A stretch of 8,440 nt of DNA, from the NCBI GenBank assembly GCA_030017355.1, contig JASEIR010000109.1:1-8440 (forward strand), given 5' to 3'. Both the position numbers and the translations under genes were made by a program. The stretch is from Actinomycetota bacterium. Its GTDB lineage: Bacteria > Actinomycetota > Aquicultoria > Aquicultorales > Aquicultoraceae. The notes below the pieces were generated by a model. The model had not been told where the DNA came from, searched no databases, and saw only the letters and a program-made list of their open reading frames with translations. This document shows, in pieces, positions 1 to 5,207 of this stretch (positions within the stretch are counted from its first letter, which is position 1; each line of letters begins with the position of its first letter).

Positions 1-2
1 CT

Positions 3-44
3 GTCATTGCGAGGAGGCTGCGAAGCAGCCGACGTGGCAATCTC
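3..44. repeat. REP/MITE-like palindromic repeat, copy 1
   Basis: The block opens with TTGCGAGG (7-14) and closes with GGCAATCTC (36-44). Between them is a perfect hairpin GGCTGC-GAA-GCAGCC (16-30), and ATTGC (6-10) pairs with GCAAT (37-41). The same architecture (TTGCGAG, hairpin with a GAA loop, GGCAATCT) recurs at 7243-7273. Palindromes of this general form are dispersed in many copies in genomes of several environmental anaerobes; that statement is from general knowledge and was not searched here. The left boundary may be cut by the window edge. I see no coding potential. Confidence 0.7.
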
Positions 45-210
45 AAATAAAGAGCGGACGGGAGAACGGGGATGGGAGACGGGCTAAAGAAACGGTGCCG
101 TTCTTGAAAGATTTTCTTAAAAGATTGAAAGATTGCCGGTCCCCCGTCGTTTTTTCTTGTCAAGTCTGCTCGAAATTACCTATTGCCTCATATAAAATCT
201 ATTCGAATTA
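45..210. other. Non-coding stretch upstream of rplU, with a possible terminator of an upstream gene
   Basis: No credible reading frame is visible. An imperfect inverted repeat, AAG(A)AACG with CGTTCTT around a GTGC loop, lies at 87-105. A C-run ending CCCCCGTCG followed by six T (150-155) could pair with upstream ACGGGG (66-71) or GACGGG (78-83), which would give an intrinsic terminator with a very long loop for a gene left of the window. The repeat TTGAAAGATT occurs twice (about 104-113 and 126-135). All of this is weak. Confidence 0.25.
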
Positions 211-239
211 TTGACGCAAGCATGCTTATGTGCTAAGAT
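211..239 (+). promoter_or_regulatory. Predicted sigma70 extended -10 promoter of rplU
   Basis: The -35 element is TTGACG (211-216), separated by exactly 17 bases from the -10 element TAAGAT (234-239). The -10 is preceded by TGC (231-233), an extended -10 motif. Transcription would start near 246, leaving a leader of about 20 bases before the rplU ATG. This leaves no room for an autoregulatory L21 leader RNA. Confidence 0.65.
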
Positions 240-266
240 AAGTGCTTGTTGCTAGGGAGGATTGTA

Positions 267-662
267 ATGTACGCTATTATAAAGCAAGGTGGAAAACAGT
301 ATAAAGTCAGCAAAGATGATGAGTTAATAGTCGATCGGATTGTCGGCAATCCAGGAGATAAGTTTGACATCACAGATGTTGTGATGGTTCGAGACGATCA
401 TGTCTTGGTTGAGAATCTAGATAAGGTTAAAATCACTGCTTCAATTGTCGAACATCTAAAAGGCAATAAGGTTATTGTCTTTAAATATAAACCCAAAAAG
501 AACTATCGTCGCAAGTTTGGCCATCGATCATATCTAACTAAGATAAAGATCGAGGACATTAAGATTCCAAAGGTAAAGGCTGGAAAAAAAGAGAAGGCAA
601 CTAAAGAATCTGTGGAAGCTGCAGAGGAAACTAAAGCCGCTCAAACTGCTGATACTGGTTAA
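267..662 (+). CDS. rplU: 50S ribosomal protein L21 (bL21)
   Basis: This encodes a structural protein of the large ribosomal subunit that binds 23S rRNA. The product is 131 residues from ATG 267, preceded by AGGGAGG (254-260) at ideal spacing. An upstream in-frame TTG at 246 lies at the predicted transcription start and lacks a ribosome binding site. The N-terminus MYAIIKQGGKQYKV and the central block around FKYKPKKNYRRKFGHRS are diagnostic of bL21. The family is about 100-105 residues; here roughly 25-30 extra residues rich in Lys, Glu and Ala follow (KAGKKEKATKESVEAAEE...), a low-complexity tail seen in some lineages. rpmA (bL27), which normally follows rplU, is not present downstream. The gene appears monocistronic, with its own promoter and a possible terminator. 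The identification is secure. Confidence 0.97.
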   Translation: MYAIIKQGGKQYKVSKDDELIVDRIVGNPGDKFDITDVVMVRDDHVLVENLDKVKITASIVEHLKGNKVIVFKYKPKKNYRRKFGHRSYLTKIKIEDIKIPKVKAGKKEKATKESVEAAEETKAAQTADTG

Positions 663-689
663 TTCTTTGCCTTGTGATTTCTTAGTCTG

Positions 690-720
690 AAACCTACTGT
701 AGTCTTCTGAGGTTTTATCT
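690..720 (+). terminator. Possible rplU terminator
   Basis: AAACCT (690-695) pairs with AGGTTT (710-715) around a 14-base loop, and is followed by a T-rich run (TTTTATCTTCTT). The stem is AT-rich and the loop long, so this is a weak intrinsic terminator. Its position 28 bases after the rplU stop is reasonable. Confidence 0.35.
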
Positions 721-977
721 TCTTAATTATTGCATGGTTTATAGTTATTAAATGGTTTGCATGGATTGACTTAAATCAATTGATCTGCCGATCTACTGTT
801 TTAGACTATAGTTGCCTGTATCAGTTGCAAATCTTTGCCTTTAATCTACGCTCGATAAAAAGTTTAACTGGCGGTTGTTTTGGGAACAACAAAATTTATA
901 GAATGCAAACACCTAGATATGCAGCGCATGCTAGGTTATAAATTGCCTCATATAGGTATTTGAACATTGAGGAATCG

Positions 978-1006
978 TTGATATTTTGGGTATTTTGACC
1001 AATAAT
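978..1006 (+). promoter_or_regulatory. Candidate distal promoter P1 of the hdr-flx operon
   Basis: TTGATA (978-983) and AATAAT (1001-1006) are each 5/6 matches to sigma70 consensus, separated by exactly 17 bases. Transcription would start near 1013, giving a leader of about 115 bases that includes the stem-loop at 1050-1075 and the Rex-type palindrome. This is a prediction from the sequence only. Confidence 0.45.
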
Positions 1007-1049
1007 GGCATTTATAGCTAAATAATGAATACGTGGTGAAGTGCCGAAT

Positions 1050-1075
1050 ATAAAGACAGGCTCGTCTGTCTTTGT
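1050..1075 (+). other. Stem-loop upstream of hdrC
   Basis: AAAGACAG (1052-1059) and CTGTCTTT (1066-1073) form a perfect 8-bp stem with a 6-base loop GCTCGT. It is extendable to 10 bp with one G-U pair, and TTGTT follows. In a transcript from P1 this could act as an attenuator or weak terminator. In DNA its left arm overlaps the -35 of candidate promoter P2, so it could also be a protein binding site. Confidence 0.4.
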
Positions 1076-1081
1076 TAAAAT
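1053..1081 (+). promoter_or_regulatory. Candidate proximal promoter P2 of the hdr-flx operon
   Basis: AAGACA (1053-1058, 4/6 match) and TAAAAT (1076-1081, 5/6 match) are separated by 17 bases. The predicted start at about 1088 falls at the left edge of the Rex-type operator, which is the usual geometry for a repressor, and leaves a short leader before the hdrC ribosome binding site at 1114. Confidence 0.4.
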
Positions 1082-1085
1082 ATGT

Positions 1086-1109
1086 AGCTTGTGCCAACGT
1101 TCACAAGCT
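1086..1109. promoter_or_regulatory. Putative Rex operator (NADH/NAD+-responsive repressor site)
   Basis: The core TTGTGCCAACGTTCACAA (1089-1106) is 18 bp and matches the Rex operator pattern TTGTGAA-N4-TTCACAA at every specified position except the two A of the left half-site, which are CC here. The inverted repeat extends outwards to 8-bp perfect arms, AGCTTGTG (1086-1093) and CACAAGCT (1102-1109). It sits just downstream of the P2 -10 element and just upstream of the hdrC AGGAG. Rex represses fermentative and NADH-consuming genes and releases DNA when NADH/NAD+ is high, which fits an operon containing an NADH-oxidising module. No rex gene lies in the window. Confidence 0.6.
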
Positions 1110-1126
1110 TTACAGGAGACTTATAT

Positions 1127-1696
1127 TTGCGGGGTTATAGCATGAAGGTATCTGGGCAGCTCAGATCAATTAACACTCATTTAAAGAGAGAAATCGAGAA
1201 ACTCTCAGGGCAAAAGCTTGATGCATGCTATCTCTGTGGCAAGTGCAGTGCAGGTTGTCCTGTTGCTCCATACCAAGATATAGCTCCGCATGTTGTAATG
1301 CGGCTTGCTCAGCTTGGCCATAAATCGGTGCTGGAATCAAAAATGATCTGGAATTGCGTCTCCTGCGGGACCTGCGTTACGCGATGTCCAAACAACGTTG
1401 ACCCTGCAAAAGTATGCGAAGCTTTATCAAGAATTTCAAAACGAGAGGGCCTTGTAAATAGCAAAGTCGCCTTAGCTCTTCGCGAAAAGTTTGTTGATTT
1501 GATTAAAAATAGGGGGCGTGTGCACGAGCTGACCCTTGTTATACAACTAAAAATGGCTAGTGGTGATTGGTTTAGCGATCTTGATGTAGGTATCCCAATG
1601 TTTCTTCAGGGCAGGCTGCCAATTAGCGGGCATCGCATAAAAGACCTTAAAAATTTTAAGAAATTATTTGAGGGCAATAAGGAAGGAAATAAATAA
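1127..1696 (+). CDS. hdrC: Heterodisulfide reductase subunit C (HdrC), two-cluster ferredoxin
   Basis: HdrC passes electrons between HdrA and the catalytic HdrB through two [4Fe-4S] clusters, in the cytoplasm. From TTG 1127 the product is 189 residues. Two classic motifs are visible: CYLCGKCSAGCP (Cys 34, 37, 40, 44) and CVSCGTCVTRCP (Cys 77, 80, 83, 87). The length fits the family (about 180-200). Start choice: TTG 1127 has AGGAG (1114-1118) at 8 bases. ATG 1142 has only a poor GGGG upstream and would shorten the protein by 5 residues. GTG 1091 lies inside the Rex-type palindrome, has no ribosome binding site and is unlikely. The stop TAA shares one base with the hdrB ATG, so the two are translationally coupled. 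The family call is firm; the exact start is uncertain. Confidence 0.9.
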   Translation: MRGYSMKVSGQLRSINTHLKREIEKLSGQKLDACYLCGKCSAGCPVAPYQDIAPHVVMRLAQLGHKSVLESKMIWNCVSCGTCVTRCPNNVDPAKVCEALSRISKREGLVNSKVALALREKFVDLIKNRGRVHELTLVIQLKMASGDWFSDLDVGIPMFLQGRLPISGHRIKDLKNFKKLFEGNKEGNK

Positions 1697-2724
1697 TGAA
1701 GACTTACGCTTACTATCCTGGTTGCTCGCTTGAAGCAAGTTCAAGGGAATATGATACGTCTGTTCGGGCAGTATTTAATAAAATCGGCATTGAGTTAAAA
1801 GAGGTGCCGGATTGGTCATGCTGCGGTTCTTCACAGGCGCATAAGATTGATGGGGATATGGCAGCTGCAATTGCTGGGCGCAACCTTGCTCTAGCTAGCA
1901 GCATAGGAGATATTATTGCGCCCTGCGCCTCCTGCTCTATGAGCTTAAAGGAAGCTCAAATTGAGTTAGAGCATGATGGCCCAATTAGAAGGGTTTTGGT
2001 TGAGGCTGGCTATGAGTATTTGCCGGGAAGCGTAAGCGTTCTGTCAGCCGTAGAAGCCGCTTACCAAGCAGTGGAATCAGGTCTTTTTGAAGGAAAAATT
2101 AGTAGCCCGTTGTTAGGGTTGAAGGTTGCATCTTACTATGGGTGTCTTCTTGTGCGTCCACCAAAAATAGCCCAGTTTGATGATCCAGAAAATCCGGTCT
2201 CAATGGATAGGATTATGGAAATGGCTGGAGCAAAGCCAGTTGAGTGGTCTCATAAGGTTGATTGTTGCGGTAATGCGTATATTTTAGTTGATAGAAACAT
2301 GACGCTAAATTTGGTAAGCAATATTCTAAATGCTGCGGTAAAGGCGGATGCAGATGTTATTGCCGCTGCATGTCCGCTTTGTATGCAAAACCTGGCCGAG
2401 CGTCAGGCACAGATGCAGCAAAGGTATGGCCTAAAACGAAAGATTCCCGTTGTATATTTTACCCAGCTAATTGGTGCGGCTATGGGCTTGGATAATCGCA
2501 TGCTAGGTCTGAAAGATGACTTGTTAAAGTTAATAGATATAAGGCGGCAAGAGGAGATAGCTGCAAGGGAAGCCGGGCGGAAGGCAAAAGAGGCTGAGGA
2601 GAGGGCAAAAGAAGCCAGAAGAAAGGCAGCTGCTGAGAAAGAAAAAGCCGCTAAAGAAGCAAAGGAAAAAGAGTCGACAGAGAAAGAATCATCAGGAACG
2701 AAAGAAGCAGGAGAGGCAGGCTAA
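1696..2724 (+). CDS. hdrB: Heterodisulfide reductase subunit B (HdrB), CCG-domain catalytic subunit
   Basis: HdrB carries the site that reduces disulfides; in methanogens it holds two non-cubane [4Fe-4S] clusters and reduces CoM-S-S-CoB, while in bacteria the acceptor is thought to be DsrC or another disulfide. Both CCG domains are intact: Cys10, Cys42-Cys43, Cys77-A-S-Cys80; and Cys150, Cys190-Cys191, Cys226-P-L-Cys229. The N-terminus MKTYAYYPGCSLEASSREYD is typical. At 342 residues it is longer than the usual 290 or so because of a C-terminal tail (about 281-342) rich in Lys, Glu, Ala and Arg, probably helical or disordered. The start ATG is preceded by GGAAGG (1681-1686), and hdrA starts directly after the stop. 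The identification is secure; the in vivo acceptor is inferred. Confidence 0.95.
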   Translation: MKTYAYYPGCSLEASSREYDTSVRAVFNKIGIELKEVPDWSCCGSSQAHKIDGDMAAAIAGRNLALASSIGDIIAPCASCSMSLKEAQIELEHDGPIRRVLVEAGYEYLPGSVSVLSAVEAAYQAVESGLFEGKISSPLLGLKVASYYGCLLVRPPKIAQFDDPENPVSMDRIMEMAGAKPVEWSHKVDCCGNAYILVDRNMTLNLVSNILNAAVKADADVIAAACPLCMQNLAERQAQMQQRYGLKRKIPVVYFTQLIGAAMGLDNRMLGLKDDLLKLIDIRRQEEIAAREAGRKAKEAEERAKEARRKAAAEKEKAAKEAKEKESTEKESSGTKEAGEAG

Positions 2725-4734
2725 ATGGCACGAGTTGGTGTTTTTATCTGCCATTGCGGTTCAAATATTGCCGGCAAGGTCGATGTTGAGGCGGTTGCTA
2801 GAGAATCTGCAAGCATACCTGGCGTTGCTTACTCAAGCCATAACAAGTACTCATGCTCAGAAGCAGGCCAAAAGACAATCATCGATGCCATAAAAGAAAA
2901 CCGCTTAGATCGCGTGGTCATTGGTGCGTGCTCACCAAAGATGCATGAGAATACCTTTAGAAACACTATACGCCAGGCCGGGTTAAACCCGTACATGCTT
3001 GAGATCGCGAACTTACGGGAGCATGTATCATGGGTTACAGAGGATAGAGATGCTGCAACCCGCAAAGCTTTGGACCTTGTTAGATCAGCCGTTGGCAAAG
3101 TCGCCTTTGCCAAGCCTCTTACTCCAGGAAAAGTACCGGTAGAAAAACGCGCTCTTATTATTGGTGGCGGGATTGCAGGCATCCAGGCAGCGCTTGATAT
3201 TGCCGGTATGGGCTATGAAGTGGTGCTGGTTGAGCGCGAGCCGTCAATTGGCGGACGTATGGCACAGCTTGATAAAACCTTTCCGACGCTTGATTGCTCG
3301 GCGTGTATCCTCTCACCCAGGATGGTTGATGTTGCACAGAATCCAAATATCAGACTCCTTAGCTATTCAGAAGTTGAAAGCGTCGGCGGGTATGTCGGCA
3401 ACTTTGATGTGGTTATTCGCAAGAAAGCAAGATATGTTAACGAGTCAAAATGTACTGGCTGCCTTGAATGTGTAAGCAAGTGCCCGGTAAGGAAGATTCC
3501 AAATGAGTTTGAGAACGGCAAGGCTATGCGAAGGGCAATCTACGTGCCGTTTGCCCAATCAGTTCCAAAGGTGCCAGTAATAGATAAGAATCACTGTCAG
3601 TACTTGCTATCACCTGATCCAAGTACGATTGAGGTTAAAGAGGGGGAAAGAAAGCCAAGGCGCAGGTGTGGTGCGTGTAAGATAGTTTGCGGCCAAGATG
3701 CGATTGACTTTGAGCAGCAGGATGAGTTTATTAAGGAGAAGTTTGGCGCGATTGTTCTTGCAACTGGCTTTAACCCATTTGATCATAGTAAATATGGTGA
3801 GTATGGTGCTGGAAGAATACCCGATGTCATTACGGCTCTTGATTTTGAGAGAATGGTTAACTCTTCCGGCCCGACCGAAGGAAAGATTTTGCGTCCTTCA
3901 AACGGCGAAAAGCCGCAGCGGGTTGTATTTATACAATGCGTAGGGTCGCGTGATGAAGCAAAGGGTGTGCCTTATTGCTCAAGAATCTGCTGTATGTTTA
4001 CGGCAAAGCAGGCAATTTTAACAAGGGAGAAGTTGCCTGATGCTGAGGTCTTTGTCTTTTACATGGATATTAGGGCTGCCGGAAAGGGCTATGAGGAATT
4101 TGTCCGCAGAGCCCAGATGGAATATGGCGCTGAATATATCCGTGGCCGTGTGTCACGTGTCTATGAGAGCGATGGCCGGCTAATAGTGAAAGCAGCTGAT
4201 ACTTTGGCTGGTCTACCGGTTGAGATGGAGGCAGACCTGGTAGTTCTTGCGACAGGCTCGGTTGCACGTGAGGATGCTTTCGAGCTTGCCAGCGCGATCG
4301 GAATCACAACAGACTCTTACGGTTTTATTAGCGAAGTTCATCCGAAGCTAAAACCGGTGGAAATCCCGCGCGAGGGTGTGTTTGCCTGCGGTGCATGCTT
4401 ATCACCGCGAGATATCCCGGATACAGTGGCCACGGCTGGTGCTGTTGCAGCTAAAGTAGGCATTCTCTTCTCTAAGGATTTCCTTGAGAGCGACCCAATG
4501 GTAGCTGAGATTGACCCATTCAAGTGCGCGGCTTGCGGTGCTTGCGTTGCTGTGTGCCCATACTCGGCCATAACAATGGAAGAATTTAGGGGTAAGAAAT
4601 TTGCTAAGGTTAACGAAGCTATGTGCCAGGGTTGCGGGACTTGCACAGCAGCATGCCGTCCAGGTGCGGCGCAACTTAAAGGCCAGACTGATGAGCAAAT
4701 ACTAAGATCGGTAGAGGCGGTATTGCAATGGTAG
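2725..4734 (+). CDS. hdrA: Heterodisulfide reductase subunit A (HdrA), FAD iron-sulfur bifurcating subunit
   Basis: HdrA is the flavin core that in methanogens splits electron pairs between ferredoxin and heterodisulfide. The 669-residue product shows, in order: an N-terminal domain with Cys9, Cys11, Cys44 and Cys69; the FAD-binding GGGIAGIQAALDIAGMGYEV (147-166) with GGRMAQLDKTFPTLDCSACI downstream; a ferredoxin insert CTGCLECVSKCP (Cys 243, 246, 249, 253); further cysteines 291, 315, 318 and 322; the TrxB-like second half; and two C-terminal clusters, CAACGACVAVCP (601-612) and CQGCGTCTAACRP (634-646). At the site where some methanogens have selenocysteine the residues are ordinary Cys (DCSAC). 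The start abuts the hdrB stop, and the last 7 bases overlap flxD, which fits the direct contact of these two proteins. Length and domains match full-size HdrA. Confidence 0.96.
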   Translation: MARVGVFICHCGSNIAGKVDVEAVARESASIPGVAYSSHNKYSCSEAGQKTIIDAIKENRLDRVVIGACSPKMHENTFRNTIRQAGLNPYMLEIANLREHVSWVTEDRDAATRKALDLVRSAVGKVAFAKPLTPGKVPVEKRALIIGGGIAGIQAALDIAGMGYEVVLVEREPSIGGRMAQLDKTFPTLDCSACILSPRMVDVAQNPNIRLLSYSEVESVGGYVGNFDVVIRKKARYVNESKCTGCLECVSKCPVRKIPNEFENGKAMRRAIYVPFAQSVPKVPVIDKNHCQYLLSPDPSTIEVKEGERKPRRRCGACKIVCGQDAIDFEQQDEFIKEKFGAIVLATGFNPFDHSKYGEYGAGRIPDVITALDFERMVNSSGPTEGKILRPSNGEKPQRVVFIQCVGSRDEAKGVPYCSRICCMFTAKQAILTREKLPDAEVFVFYMDIRAAGKGYEEFVRRAQMEYGAEYIRGRVSRVYESDGRLIVKAADTLAGLPVEMEADLVVLATGSVAREDAFELASAIGITTDSYGFISEVHPKLKPVEIPREGVFACGACLSPRDIPDTVATAGAVAAKVGILFSKDFLESDPMVAEIDPFKCAACGACVAVCPYSAITMEEFRGKKFAKVNEAMCQGCGTCTAACRPGAAQLKGQTDEQILRSVEAVLQW

Positions 4735-5204
4735 AGAATCCAGAATTTAAGGTTATCGGGTTTTTCTGCAACTGGTGCAGCTATGCTGGAGCTGATTTGG
4801 CTGGAAATATGAGGCTGAATTACCCAGCAGATGTAAGAATTCTAAGAATTCCCTGCACCGGAAGAATGGACCCCTTATTTGCTCTTAAAGCGTTGCTTGA
4901 AGGTGCAGATGGGGTCATGGTTTCTGGCTGACACCCGGGTGATTGCCACTATCGAGAGGGCAATTACTATGCCAGGCGGCGCCTGGCACTGTTTAAAGAA
5001 ATACTGCCAGCACTAGGAATTGAGAGCGAAAGGTTCAAGTTTACCTGGATTTCTGCCTCAGAGGGCAAGGAAGTTAAAGAGGAAATCGAGGAGTTTGTCG
5101 AGGCGCTCCGGAAGCTCGGTAAGTTTGACCCATCGGTCTTTTCCACCCTTGATTCAGGAATTATTGAGGAGATAAAAGAGGCCAAGGAGAAGGTTGAGGC
5201 TTAA
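4728..5204 (+). CDS. flxD: Selenocysteine-containing MvhD/FlxD family [2Fe-2S] electron-transfer subunit
   Basis: This adaptor binds a [2Fe-2S] cluster and feeds electrons into HdrA. A simple reading stops at TGA 4929-4931 after 67 residues. Reading through gives 158 residues ending at TAA 5202-5204, close to the usual MvhD length of about 140-150. The family signature spans the TGA: FCNWCSYAGADLAG (Cys14, Cys17), PCTGRMDP (Cys43), then G-[UGA]-HPGDCHYREGNYYARRR. The UGA (residue 68) replaces the first Cys of the conserved GCHPGDCHY, probably a cluster ligand. A stem-loop of SECIS type starts just downstream. Selenocysteine at this position is known for the methanogen VhuD. ATG 4728 overlaps the hdrA stop and follows AGAGGCGG. 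The name flxD rests on the neighbouring flxA-C; mvhD would be equally acceptable. Annotation pipelines will tend to truncate this gene or call it a pseudogene. Confidence 0.93.
4929..4968 (+). promoter_or_regulatory. Bacterial-type SECIS element with selenocysteine UGA
   Basis: After the UGA (4929-4931), GUGAUUGCC (4939-4947) pairs with GGCAAUUAC (4959-4967), a 9-bp stem with one G-U pair. The apical region is 11 bases (ACUAUCGAGAG), in which CU and AG can form two more pairs around AUCG. The apex lies about 17-27 bases past the UGA, within the coding sequence, as expected for SelB recognition in bacteria. No consensus loop sequence is strict in bacteria, so support comes from position and the conserved protein context. 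Confidence 0.75.
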
Positions 5205-5207
5205 GAT

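Larger units (their letters stand above)
663..1126. other. 464-base intergenic region between rplU and the hdr-flx operon
   Basis: I find no credible gene on either strand and no rpmA. Left to right it holds: the possible rplU terminator (690-720); a near-palindrome ATTGACTTAAATCAAT (765-780) that resembles a CRP/FNR-family box; a perfect hairpin GTTGTT-TTGGG-AACAAC (874-890); a hairpin with arms ACCTAG and CTAGGT and an inner ATGC-AGC-GCAT (911-936); the 13-mer ATTGCCTCATATA (942-954), also found upstream of rplU; two candidate promoters; a strong stem-loop (1050-1075); and a Rex-type operator (1086-1109). The density of symmetric elements suggests a regulatory region. Confidence 0.6.

Noticed and set aside
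246..266. TTG 246 as the rplU start
   Set aside because: It coincides with the predicted transcription start, and ATG 267 has an excellent AGGGAGG and gives the canonical MYAIIKQGGKQY N-terminus.
663..1126. Hidden rpmA, tRNA or small protein gene in the intergenic region
   Set aside because: I found no L27-like N-terminus, no tRNA-like arms such as GGTTCGA, and no open frame with a ribosome binding site.
1091..1141. GTG 1091 as the hdrC start
   Set aside because: It has no ribosome binding site, lies inside the Rex-type palindrome and close to the predicted P2 start, and the extra residues do not belong to the HdrC fold.
2829..3182. Long antisense and alternate-frame reading frames over hdrA, flxC, flxB and flxA
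   Set aside because: They overlap strongly supported genes, show no recognisable domain and lack convincing ribosome binding sites.
3289..3312. Selenocysteine in HdrA, as in some methanogens
   Set aside because: The relevant codons encode ordinary Cys (DCSAC), and there is no in-frame TGA in hdrA.
4728..4931. A 67-residue truncated MvhD, i.e. pseudogene or nonsense mutation
   Set aside because: The reading frame continues without shift for 90 more family-typical residues, the TGA falls exactly on a conserved Cys known to be Sec in relatives, and a SECIS-like hairpin follows.
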